A stretch of 64,000 nucleotides of DNA from Pyrinomonadaceae bacterium (GTDB lineage Bacteria > Acidobacteriota > Blastocatellia > Pyrinomonadales > Pyrinomonadaceae), in assembly GCA_014380365.1 (NCBI GenBank), contig JACMJZ010000021.1:1-64000 (forward strand). The letters are read 5' to 3'. The position numbers and the translations under genes are program-made. Under the pieces are notes generated by a model that saw only the letters and a program-made list of their open reading frames with translations, searched no databases and was not told the DNA's origin. Shown here piece by piece: positions 18,496-26,333 of the stretch; the first letter of the stretch is position 1, and each line of letters starts with the position of its first letter.

Positions 18496-21378
18496 ATGAA
18501 GGTTTTCCTTTCCTCTACCGCACTTGACCTGGTTACCCATCGTAAGCTGGCCGACGACACGATTCTGCGGCTCTCGCAAGAAGCCGTGGTAATGGAGCGG
18601 TTTGGCCCGCTACCTGGCGAGCCTGTGGCCGAATGCGAACGCAAGGCCCGCGAGAGCGACGTGGTGGTGTGCATTGTGGCACACCGGTACGGGTTCGTGC
18701 CCGAGAAGGGTAAGGGCAGCATCACGCAACGCGAAGTGGAGGCGGCGAAAAGGGCTGGGAAGGACGTGCTTGTGTGGATCGTCGCGGACGACTACCCATG
18801 GACTGAAAAGAAGGAGCAGGACCTTCTCGCCGACCCGACCGTTATGGCTGACCAGGCACGCGTGGCGGAAGTCCTGGAGGGACTAGCTGCACTCGGTGCC
18901 TTCAAAACGTCGTTGCGCAAGAATTTCACCTGCGAGACATTCACGACGCCAGACGACCTCGGCCGGAAGATCGCGATAGCGCTGCGAACTCAGTCTTCCA
19001 AGCAAACACCGCACGCAGCGGCGTCAGTACCCAAACAAGGCGAGGTCCGCGTCGTTCATGCACTCCAGCCCGCGCCTCACTTCCATGGACGCGACGCGCT
19101 GGTGACGGAGTTGACAACCTGGGTCGCGGACCTGGCATCGCCGGACCGAGTGTGGTCGTTGGTGGCAGCGGGCGGCACGGGAAAGACAGCGGTCGTGGAA
19201 CGCGTGGTTCGAGACATGAAGCCCGGCGAGGCGAACGTGCTCGTCTGGTCGTTCTACGAAAAACCCGACGCCGATGCCTTTCTGCGTGAATGCAACCAGC
19301 TCTTCCTGGGCGAGGACGAAGGGCCGGCAGGCGGACGTCTGGAGCGCCTCGAGCGTGGTCTGCGCGACGGCCGTCCTCACCTCGTCGTGCTCGACGGGAT
19401 GGAGCGAGTTCAGGAAGATGCCGGCGCCGGGCGCGTGCGCGGCGAGCTTTCCGACCAAACGCTCAAGCTGCTCCTCCGCGCGCTCGCCGCTGGTCTCGGT
19501 CGCGCCCGCGCGCTCGTAACGTCTCGCTTTCCGCTCGTCGATCTCCAGGACTGGACCCGCAACGGCTACAGGGAAACACGCCTTGACGATCTCACCCCGG
19601 AAGCAGCGGTGGCCGTGCTGCGCGGGTGGGACGTTGTCGGTGTCGAGGCGGCGCTCCGCGCGGCGGCGGAGCAAGTCGGGCACCATGCGCTCTCGGTGGC
19701 CGTGATCGGTTCCTACCTCCGCTCGTTCGCAAACGGGCGCATTGAAGAAGTTGCAAACTTTGACCTCGACGCGGTGACCGGCGACGACCCGAAGGCGGCA
19801 AAGCTCGCGCGCGTGCTCGCGTCATATGCTGAACGATTACCGCAGGAGGAACGCGAGTTGCTCGCGCGCCTGTCGGTGTTTCCGCGCGGCGTAACGCTGG
19901 AACTGCTGGGTACTCTAATCGACGCAGGAGGTGATGTGGCCGGCCTGCTCGTGAAGGCAAAGCCGCGCCTCGTGAAGCTGCTGGTTAGCCTGAAGTCGCG
20001 CGGGTTAGTGTTCGAGTACCGCAGCGACGCGAGCGTGACCTGGACAGCGCACCCATTCCTGCGTGAGAGGTTTCGCGATCTGCTCGGCATCCCGGCTGAG
20101 CAAGTATTCGACGTCGTGGCTCAGTCGCTGGGGTCTGGTCTGGAGGCGCGGCCAGAGACGAAGCCGAGCGACCCGAGCGTGCTTGACCGCTACGAGCGTC
20201 TGATCGAAGCAACGCGGCTCGCAGGCCGAGAGCAGGAGGCGTTCGACCTGTATTGGTTTGGAATGGGGGAGTACAAAAACCTCGGGTGGGTGCTTGGGGA
20301 GTACCAGCGAGGCTATCGGATTTTGGCGGCGTTCAGCGCAACGGGAAAGCCGGAGGATTTCGGGCCGACGATAGTTCCGCGACTGCGATCGATTCTCGCG
20401 AACGACCTCAGTCTCTTCGCACACCGGCTTGGACGCTTGGGGGAGGCGTGGGCGATCTGTCAGGTGGCGGCCGGATGGAGTAAGACGCTCGGCGAACCCT
20501 CCGAGATGGTGCTAGGGCTCCAAAACTTGAGCGCGATGGCGCTTGCAAGAGGCCATCTTACCGAGTCGCACAAACTGGCTGATGCGTCGATCACCGAAGC
20601 AGAGGAGGCGCTCGATACGCTGGAACCATGGCAGCGCGCGGAGACTTTAGGGCTGCGCGGGTTTTCTCTCCATGCGCTTGGCGATATCCCTGCCGCGCGA
20701 GCAGACTTTGACTCCGCAACGGAACTCGAAGGCGCTCCCCTCATGTCGTTCCGAGGTTCTCACCACGCGCGCCACCTCGTAGACCTTGGCGAGTTGGCCG
20801 CCGCCCGCGTCATCTGCGATCACGGTTTGAAAATCGCGCGCGAAAAAAACTGGAACCAGGATCTACCCCGCTTCCAAGCTCTCCTAGCCCGGATCGACCT
20901 TGCTGAGGGCAACGACCCCACCTCCCACATCGACGATATCCGCAGCTGGACTTCGCATACGGGTGAGATGCAGTACATCATCGAAGCCCATCTGCTTACG
21001 GCGCGTCATCTCCTCGCCTCAGGCGATCCGCAGGCGGCACTCGGAGAGGCAGAGGCCGGTCTGCTGCACGCGGTCTCGTGCGGGGACGCGCTGTTGCGCA
21101 TCGAGCTGCTGGTTGCGATGGCGCGAATCCGGCTGGCCTGGCCGGATCCACCAAAAGCAATTCAGGCGGCGCGCGAGGCGCTCGATCTCGCTTCGCATCC
21201 AGACTGTCGGTACGCGTGGGGCGAGGCGGACGCCGCGCAGGTGTGGGGCGAGGCCTACTTCGCCAACCACGAACCTACGCTTGCGAAGCGCGCCTTCACC
21301 CGCGCACTCGAAGTGCGTAAGCGCATCGAACATCCCGGCATTGCGGAAACACAAAAGTGGCTCGACCGCGCCGGCTGA
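18496..21378 (+). CDS. DUF4062-STAND NTPase-TPR protein (NLR-like, possible immune sensor)
   Basis: A 960-residue cytosolic protein in three parts. Residues 1-85 are a DUF4062 domain (MKVFLSSTALDL, VVVCIVAHRYGF, SITQREVEAAKRAGK). Residues 200-560 are a STAND-type NTPase with Walker A GGTGKT (about 226-231), Walker B HLVVLDGMERV (about 294-304) and a TSRFP sensor, followed by winged-helix-like text (ELLARLSVFPRGVTLELL). Residues 580-960 are helical TPR-like repeats (AWAICQVAAGWSKTLGE, RAETLGLRGFSLHALGD, KRAFTRALEVRKRIEHPG). The layout, effector or adaptor domain plus NTPase plus repeat sensor, is that of bacterial NLR-like antiphage proteins, but no phage test exists for this one. By eye it is richer in GC than its neighbours, suggesting acquisition. 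GGGAG precedes the ATG. It is single, with no obvious partner gene. Confidence 0.85.
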   Translation: MKVFLSSTALDLVTHRKLADDTILRLSQEAVVMERFGPLPGEPVAECERKARESDVVVCIVAHRYGFVPEKGKGSITQREVEAAKRAGKDVLVWIVADDYPWTEKKEQDLLADPTVMADQARVAEVLEGLAALGAFKTSLRKNFTCETFTTPDDLGRKIAIALRTQSSKQTPHAAASVPKQGEVRVVHALQPAPHFHGRDALVTELTTWVADLASPDRVWSLVAAGGTGKTAVVERVVRDMKPGEANVLVWSFYEKPDADAFLRECNQLFLGEDEGPAGGRLERLERGLRDGRPHLVVLDGMERVQEDAGAGRVRGELSDQTLKLLLRALAAGLGRARALVTSRFPLVDLQDWTRNGYRETRLDDLTPEAAVAVLRGWDVVGVEAALRAAAEQVGHHALSVAVIGSYLRSFANGRIEEVANFDLDAVTGDDPKAAKLARVLASYAERLPQEERELLARLSVFPRGVTLELLGTLIDAGGDVAGLLVKAKPRLVKLLVSLKSRGLVFEYRSDASVTWTAHPFLRERFRDLLGIPAEQVFDVVAQSLGSGLEARPETKPSDPSVLDRYERLIEATRLAGREQEAFDLYWFGMGEYKNLGWVLGEYQRGYRILAAFSATGKPEDFGPTIVPRLRSILANDLSLFAHRLGRLGEAWAICQVAAGWSKTLGEPSEMVLGLQNLSAMALARGHLTESHKLADASITEAEEALDTLEPWQRAETLGLRGFSLHALGDIPAARADFDSATELEGAPLMSFRGSHHARHLVDLGELAAARVICDHGLKIAREKNWNQDLPRFQALLARIDLAEGNDPTSHIDDIRSWTSHTGEMQYIIEAHLLTARHLLASGDPQAALGEAEAGLLHAVSCGDALLRIELLVAMARIRLAWPDPPKAIQAAREALDLASHPDCRYAWGEADAAQVWGEAYFANHEPTLAKRAFTRALEVRKRIEHPGIAETQKWLDRAG

Positions 21379-21522
21379 ATGTGGTTCCTATCAGTCTGCT
21401 ACCATAAATTGAAAAGTAGTATCACGTGTTATTGCCGTCCTTCGCTTCGATGCGACGAAGCCAAGGAATCAGATGGTTGAGTGGTGTCGGAATAAGTTCG
21501 AAATGAGCAGGGTAAGAATTGA

Positions 21523-22899
21523 ATGATCATCCAGCAGAACATCGCCCAATCCTTTCAATCGCCGGTCGTGCGCGTGTTGCTCGGCGTGATCGCGATTGGG
21601 TTGCTCTATGTCCTGTGGAGGGAAGTTCGGAAGATACCCGCCAAGCTGTTCACGCTGATGGCTACGGCCTTCGTGGACATGCTTGGGCTGCTGATGATCA
21701 TTCCGCTCCTGCCGTTTTATGTGAAGTCGCTCGGCGCGGATGGCGTCGATATATTGGGATTGCACCTGGGTATCGGAACCATCATGGGCTTCATCGTCGC
21801 CTCCTTCACTGTGGCGCAACTGATAAGCGCGCCCATGTGGGGCCGGTTTTCTGATCGAGTGGGACGCCGACCCACTCTCCTCATTGCTTTAGGCGCATCA
21901 GCAATTGCGTATCTCATTTTCGGCTTCGCCCACTCGCTTCTGGTTCTGTTCCTGTCGCGCCTGGTGCAGGGCGCAGGCGGCGGCACGGTCGGTGTGATTC
22001 AGGCTTACGTGGCAGACTCAACCGATCCGAAGGATCGCGCACGCGCGCTGGGTTGGCTCTCGGCGACGACCAACCTGGGCGTCGCGTTGGGACCGGTGCT
22101 CGGTTCCTTCGCTATCACGTTGGGAAGCCGCGACCTCATGCCGGGCGCGGCGACGCTGCAGATGGGTCGCGCTGCTCCGGGAATAATCGCGGCGGGATTA
22201 TGTCTGCTGAATATGGTTTTCGTCGCGCGCTATCTCAAGGAGTCGCGCGACTTCACTGAAGAGCCGCATACAGACGAAAAGCGTCAGACTTCTCGACAGG
22301 CCATCTGGCGTGTCATCTCGCATTCCAGTGAGCCGTCGTCGCGTCTCATCTGGATTTACGCGATCGCCATCGGCGCCTTTCAGGGAAGTTTTTCGGTGCT
22401 CGCACTCTTCCTGAACGTGCGCTTTCAGGTTACCGAACTGACGATTGGCTATTTCTTCATGTACGTCGGCGCCATCTCCGTGTTTACCCGCGTGCTCCTT
22501 CTCGGACGAATGGTCGATTGGCTGGGCGAGGCAAACCTCTCGCGTTTGGGCATCGTGCTGCTGGCTGCCGGCGTTGTCGGGATGCCCCTGTCGCAGAACC
22601 TGTGGATGCTGGCAATCGCCGCGGGGCTGATCCCTTTAGGAACCGCCTTCACATTTCCTTGCGTGACTGCACTTCTCTCACGCGTTACGGCGACCAGAGA
22701 ACGCGGCCTTTATATGGGAATGCAACAGACGTATGGCGGCGTTGCTCGAATCATTGCGCCGCTGTTTTTTGGTTGGGCGTTTGATTCGATCGGCGTAGCG
22801 TCGCCCTACTTCTTCTCGTCGGCTTTTATCCTGGGCACGCTCTTTCTAGGATTCGGGCTGGATCAGTATGCGAGGCCGGAGCGCAGGCATGGGACGTAG
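21523..22899 (+). CDS. MFS transporter (drug:H+ antiporter type)
   Basis: A 458-residue membrane protein with about 12 helices plus one extra N-terminal helix (about residues 16-32) before the usual first MFS segment. MFS motif A is visible between helices 2 and 3 as GRFSDRVGRRP, and the antiporter motif C as GVALGPVLGSF. An RLVQGAGGGTVGVIQAYVAD segment in helix 4 matches TetA/Bmr-type exporters. The extra N-terminal helix is unusual and might alter topology. Substrate unknown. A 140-bp spacer separates it from the STAND gene. Confidence 0.9.
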   Translation: MIIQQNIAQSFQSPVVRVLLGVIAIGLLYVLWREVRKIPAKLFTLMATAFVDMLGLLMIIPLLPFYVKSLGADGVDILGLHLGIGTIMGFIVASFTVAQLISAPMWGRFSDRVGRRPTLLIALGASAIAYLIFGFAHSLLVLFLSRLVQGAGGGTVGVIQAYVADSTDPKDRARALGWLSATTNLGVALGPVLGSFAITLGSRDLMPGAATLQMGRAAPGIIAAGLCLLNMVFVARYLKESRDFTEEPHTDEKRQTSRQAIWRVISHSSEPSSRLIWIYAIAIGAFQGSFSVLALFLNVRFQVTELTIGYFFMYVGAISVFTRVLLLGRMVDWLGEANLSRLGIVLLAAGVVGMPLSQNLWMLAIAAGLIPLGTAFTFPCVTALLSRVTATRERGLYMGMQQTYGGVARIIAPLFFGWAFDSIGVASPYFFSSAFILGTLFLGFGLDQYARPERRHGT

Positions 22900-22916
22900 C
22901 CCACCTCGTCAAGAAG

Positions 22917-22949
22917 TATCCACAGATTTCGCGGATTACGCAGATTCAG
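22917..22949. repeat. Family A repeat, single arm
   Basis: Only the left arm is seen (TATCCACAGATTTCGCGGAT then TACGCAGATT); no inverted partner lies nearby. It is just downstream of the MFS gene. Confidence 0.7.
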
Positions 22950-23131
22950 AGCAACGATCTTGCTGGCTACTCAGGCAGCGCTGAAAACAAACCGGACGTC
23001 GCGATTTTAGCTGGTGCCACCATCACGTTGCGCTTTAGGGTTTTTGGAACATTTGTGATACAAGTTAGCCGCCCCGAAACGCTGCCAGCGCAGAACTGAA
23101 TTATCCAACATTATTAAGTTAAGGACACCAA

Positions 23132-23578
23132 ATGAATAAAGCGTTGATTTGCGGTTTGACCGCAGCTTTACTCGTCACTGGCGCGTGCTCATCCGCGAGC
23201 ACACCGCCTGCGGCGAAAACCACGGCTACACCACCTCCAGCAACCGCGGCCGCGACACAGCCCACTGCGCCTGCCGCCGATACTGCGGGAGCTCAGGACT
23301 TCACTCTCGTTAACGCCACCGGAGTAGAGATCGACAAGGTCTACATCGCCCCGCATAGCTCCGACGACTGGGAAGAAGACATTCTGGGACAAGACACCCT
23401 GCCCGATGGCCAGAAAGTTGACATCAAGTTCAACCGCGCCGAGAAAGCAGCATTGTGGGATTTGAGGGTTGAGGACAGCAAAGAAAACAGTATCGAATGG
23501 GAAAATCTTAACCTGCTCGAGATTTCCAAGCTGACTCTCCATTACAAAGACGGCAAAGCAACAGCCGTCGCTGAATAG
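23132..23578 (+). CDS. Exported lipoprotein, WEEDILGxDTL family (paralogue 1)
   Basis: A 148-residue protein with a lipoprotein signal peptide (cleavage before Cys19 in LVTGAC), then a 35-residue Ala/Thr/Pro linker and a compact beta-rich domain of about 95 residues. That domain has the motif FTLVNATGVEIDKVYIAP then WEEDILGQDTLPDG. The next gene encodes a clear paralogue without the lipobox. The domain is not recognised as a characterised family; similar small domains occur in many Acidobacteria and Proteobacteria as hypothetical proteins. AAGGA precedes the start. Probably anchored in the periplasmic face of a membrane. Confidence 0.85.
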   Translation: MNKALICGLTAALLVTGACSSASTPPAAKTTATPPPATAAATQPTAPAADTAGAQDFTLVNATGVEIDKVYIAPHSSDDWEEDILGQDTLPDGQKVDIKFNRAEKAALWDLRVEDSKENSIEWENLNLLEISKLTLHYKDGKATAVAE

Positions 23579-23710
23579 ATTGAGACTCCAAGTCTAATCG
23601 ATAAATTCCCGCAGAACTCCAGCCAAACTCCTCCTCAGGAAGCAGGGCTGAGCCTGCGGGAATTTAATCCGAAACACCAAACTTCATCAAGTAAAGGATT
23701 TTTGAGGAAT

Positions 23711-24139
23711 ATGAACACTCTACCATCGAACACGAATCGAAAGTTGAAAGCGCTGGTTGCAATCTTTGTGCTCTCAGTGATGCTTGTTCCCGCTGCGCTC
23801 GCGCAAGGGACGCAAAATTTTGTTTCGGCCGCAAGCCAGAACAAGCAGGACTTCGAACTGCATAATGAAACGGGCCAGGAAATTAAGGAAGTCTACGTCT
23901 CTCCGACGGGCGTCGATGAGTGGGAAGAAGACATTCTTGGCACAGACACACTGGCGGCGGGGGACAGTGTTAACATCTCGTTCACCAGACGGCAGGAAGA
24001 CATGTGGGACATAAAAGTAGTTTTCAGAAGCGGCAAGAGCAGCGTCTGGACGAAGCTGAATCTCTCACAGATCACTGACGTCACCATCTCCTTCAAAAAC
24101 GGCAAGCCCTGGGCAACCTGGAAAAACGGCGACGAGTAA
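23711..24139 (+). CDS. Exported protein, WEEDILGxDTL family (paralogue 2)
   Basis: A 142-residue protein with an ordinary signal peptide ending near ALAQG, followed by the same domain as its upstream neighbour (FELHNETGQEIKEVYVSP, then WEEDILGTDTLAAG and SFKNGKPWATW). The two were made by tandem duplication, one retained as a lipoprotein and one secreted or periplasmic. The start is uncertain: ATG 23711 has GAGGA very close, while an in-frame TTG at 23702 lies directly behind AAAGGA. Role unknown. Confidence 0.82.
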   Translation: MNTLPSNTNRKLKALVAIFVLSVMLVPAALAQGTQNFVSAASQNKQDFELHNETGQEIKEVYVSPTGVDEWEEDILGTDTLAAGDSVNISFTRRQEDMWDIKVVFRSGKSSVWTKLNLSQITDVTISFKNGKPWATWKNGDE

Positions 24140-24145
24140 AACAGC

Positions 24146-24275
24146 TATCCGCAGATTGCACAGATTACGCAGATTCAAAGCGGAGCAACCGGCAGTAGGC
24201 GGGAGCAGTAGGCAGACATGCCTCATGCTCCTGCCTTTTGCGTTTTAATCAGTGGAATCTGCGTAATCTGCGGAT
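24146..24275. repeat. Family A palindromic repeat, complete
   Basis: Left arm 24146-24178 and right arm 24254-24275 are inverted copies of the GCAGATT/ACAGATT words. The interior contains a second small palindrome around GCAGTAGGC...GCTCCTGCC. It lies between two convergent genes. Confidence 0.8.
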
Positions 24276-24303
24276 TCAAACCGCCTGGCCAAGAGTGGAA
24301 ACC

Positions 24304-24813
24304 TTACCGAAACTCACTATCATCTGCTGATGGTCCGTAAATGGCTGGAACTTTCGCACCCATCAAACGCAGATAGACGGTCATCTGGCCGCGGTGGTGC
24401 GCCCAATGATTAATCGTGTCCTGAATGAACTCGTAGCGCGGCGCCTCCATTACCACCTGGCCGCGGGCCAATAATTTCCATGGCGTTAACAAATGTTCGT
24501 CGGTGGTCTTCTCAAGCGCGGACCGCGCGCCAGCCGCAGACTTATCAAGCGCCTCAATCAGCGCTGCGCTGGTGTCCAGACTTTTCTGTTCCATGTTTGA
24601 ACCTTCCGCCGGCGCCACATCGAGTTCCCCCTGAGTGACCTGCATCGCTAGCCACGAGGGAATGGTGGCTACCATGTTCGCCAGGTAGCCGAAGATCATC
24701 GACTTCTCGTGCGGCTTCCAGTCGTACCTGCCTTCGGGCACCTCCGCCAAAGCACGGCGCGAACGCTCCACCTCGCGGTCTAACTCTGCCAGTAGGAACT
24801 CCGTCAGTTTCAT
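24304..24813 (-). CDS. DinB family (DUF664-type) putative metal-dependent enzyme
   Basis: A 169-residue four-helix DinB-like protein. The C-terminal metal-binding HHRGQ motif is present (NHWAHHRGQMTVYLRLMG, about residues 134-151) and the N-terminal segment DREVERSRRALAEVPEGRYDWKPHEKSM matches the family. The first-helix His that usually completes the metal triad, expected in the segment after KSMIFGYL, appears to be replaced (ANMVATIPSW). Many DinB proteins are thiol S-transferases using bacillithiol or similar; others have no known activity. AAGGAG precedes the start. Confidence 0.88.
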   Translation of the reverse strand: MKLTEFLLAELDREVERSRRALAEVPEGRYDWKPHEKSMIFGYLANMVATIPSWLAMQVTQGELDVAPAEGSNMEQKSLDTSAALIEALDKSAAGARSALEKTTDEHLLTPWKLLARGQVVMEAPRYEFIQDTINHWAHHRGQMTVYLRLMGAKVPAIYGPSADDSEFR

Positions 24814-24834
24814 GTTTCGATGCTCCTTAGTTTC

Positions 24835-24866
24835 CGAATCTGTGAAATCTGCGTAATCTGCGGATC
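24835..24866. repeat. Family A repeat, single arm
   Basis: Only the right arm is seen (TGTGAAATCTGCGTAATCTG then CGGAT), lying between the DinB start and the redoxin stop. It ends two bases before the redoxin stop codon. Confidence 0.7.
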
Positions 24867-24867
24867 T

Positions 24868-25674
24868 TCAGGGCAGCGTCCTCGCCACTTCAAGAACCTG
24901 TTCCGGCCGTGCGCGCACCCAATAGTTTTCCGTCAGGTTTACCCAACGCACGACACCGGACGAATCGACCAAAAACTCCGCCGGCCTGGCCACGTCCTGT
25001 CCCTCGATTCCCGCGCCTGCGTGCAACAGGTCGTAGCGGCGAATCGCGTCGGCTTTCGGATCGGAAAGAATCGGAAATGTGTAACCGGCTTTCTGAGCAA
25101 GATCGCGCGATTCCTCCGGACTGTCTACACTGATCGCAATCGGACGAATCCCCACCTCTTCGAGTTTGGCCAAACTAGTTTGTATGCTCCGCAACTCGGA
25201 GTTGCAGGATGGTCACCAGTAACCTCTGTAGAAAATCAGCAACACACCCTTTGGAGTCCGCGCTTTCTCGTCGCGCGAGGCGAGTAGTCCGGCGAGTGAG
25301 ACGGGTTTGCCATTCGTGTCGGCGAGAGTGAAGTCAGGCGCCTTCTGGCCCACCTGTGGGTGCCCCGCAGAGGCGGGCAATTGCCTCGCCATTATGAAAA
25401 CGACGAAGACAAAGGATCCGAAAATCGCGACGCTGAGTGTGGTCAGCACCGCGCCGGCGATCTTCGATCGCATCGGCTTGGGCCGATCCGGCCGGAAGGC
25501 GCGCCGAAGTCCAAACAGCAGGAGCGGCGCAGCTCCGGCGAATAGCAGAAGGTTGGCCCAGGGGAAGTCGCGCGTGACGGGGAACCAGACAAACACAAAG
25601 AAGTAGCTGAGAAACGCTATCAAGCTAAGTAGAAAACCTGCCCACAGCGGCCAGTTGAGTTTTGGGATCTTCAT
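24868..25674 (-). CDS. Membrane-anchored redoxin (AhpC/TSA-like), probable selenoprotein with UxxC motif
   Basis: Read through one in-frame TGA (25213-25215), this is a 268-residue protein. Three hydrophobic helices (about residues 8-31, 37-57 and 72-97) anchor a redoxin domain that starts VGQKAPDFTLADTNGKPVSL. The active-site segment reads LIFYRGYW, TGA, PSCNSELRSIQ; relatives have FYRGxWCPxC here, so the TGA takes the place of the redox-active Cys (position 154) while Cys157 is kept. Homology continues in frame: ISVDSPEESRDLA, FPILSDPKADAIRRY, RPAEFLVDSSGVVRW. A small hairpin follows the TGA (25187-25201). AGGAGG precedes the ATG. I infer selenocysteine insertion. The alternative is a nonsense mutation, less likely because the stop falls on the one catalytic codon and both halves are intact. 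Expected role: peroxide or thiol reduction at the membrane. Confidence 0.85.
25187..25201 (-). promoter_or_regulatory. Candidate bacterial SECIS hairpin
   Basis: Directly downstream of the in-frame TGA the minus-strand mRNA can form CTCCG-AGTTG-CGGAG, a 5-bp perfect stem with a 5-base loop. The loop begins 16 bases after the TGA and has G at its second position; both fit the published general bSECIS pattern. An overlapping alternative stem, GCAAC with GTTGC, uses the same region. The lower stem is weak, so this is a candidate only. Confidence 0.5.
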
Positions 25675-25737
25675 TGAAACTCCTCCTCGACAATTCTACT
25701 AACACTCGTCGGCTTCTTCCTGGGATAGAGTCAAGAA

Positions 25738-25821
25738 GTTCAGAGTACAACCTTCAGGTTGCGGGTTTCGCTTTCAGGTTGCTGGTTTAGCAGAAGACAA
25801 GCTAAAGCTTGGACTCTGAAC
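25738..25821. repeat. Family D palindromic repeat (GTTCAGAGT...ACTCTGAAC)
   Basis: Outer arms GTTCAGAGTACAA and TTGGACTCTGAAC are inverted copies, and the interior carries CAGGTTGC words and CAAGCTAAAGCTTGG. Other copies are at 33393-33453 and 54064-54127. It fills the spacer upstream of the redoxin gene. Confidence 0.8.
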
Positions 25822-25844
25822 CACAGGCCTCCTGTCCGAGTCGG

Positions 25845-26249
25845 TTAACTCCGAAGCGGAATGAGTGTGCGCAGCCGCTCAATGCGCAGGTAAAGTCCAA
25901 GCCAGAGCAAGGCCCCGAAAAAAGCAGGGAAGAGAACTGGAAAAGCGCCTTCGCCCATGCGCACATGAGTGGCCACTGCGCCGCCCAGATAGCCTGTTAA
26001 CAGAATCGCGCCAAGGACGGCGGTGCGCGGGATCATGTAGAGGATAGTGCTGACCAGCAAGACGATCCCCATGCCAATGATAGTGCTTTCAGGATATCCA
26101 AGCTTGACGGTTCCTTCCACGACCACTGCGGGCTTGAAGAATTTCATTACCGCGTCCATTAGGAGAAATAGCGCTGGTAGAGCGCTGATGATGCGTCCGG
26201 CCCAAATCATCTTTTTTGAAACGGGCGCAGATTGACTATCCGTCGTCAT
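25845..26249 (-). CDS. DoxX-like membrane protein
   Basis: A 134-residue protein with four hydrophobic helices beginning KKMIWAGRIISALPALFLLMDAVMKFF, the typical DoxX-like opening, followed by GYPESTIIGMGIVLLVSTILYMIPRTAVLGAILLTGYLGGAVATHVR, here given in short form as the family's conserved centre. The start at 26249 is chosen because GGAGGA lies seven bases upstream; five codons further upstream is another ATG inside that Shine-Dalgarno region. These proteins often accompany DGPF/YCII and ECF sigma genes, as here. Function unknown. Confidence 0.88.
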   Translation of the reverse strand: MTTDSQSAPVSKKMIWAGRIISALPALFLLMDAVMKFFKPAVVVEGTVKLGYPESTIIGMGIVLLVSTILYMIPRTAVLGAILLTGYLGGAVATHVRMGEGAFPVLFPAFFGALLWLGLYLRIERLRTLIPLRS

Positions 26250-26333
26250 GAGTGGTTCCTCCATTTGGGCGATTGGCGCTTACTGTATTCGAGTTGCCCC
26301 TTTCCAATACACGGCGGAAGGTCTTTCGTCAAA

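Noticed and set aside
19024-19686. 220-codon minus-strand frame opposite the STAND gene
   Set aside because: A shadow of a GC-rich gene; no domain, no ribosome site, and the plus-strand protein has clear motifs.
24868-25215. Independent 108-residue thiol-redox protein starting at TTG 25194, and a separate truncated 153-residue membrane protein upstream
   Set aside because: Neither half is complete alone, there is no ribosome binding site for the second, and the frame and homology run straight through the TGA; one selenoprotein gene explains both.
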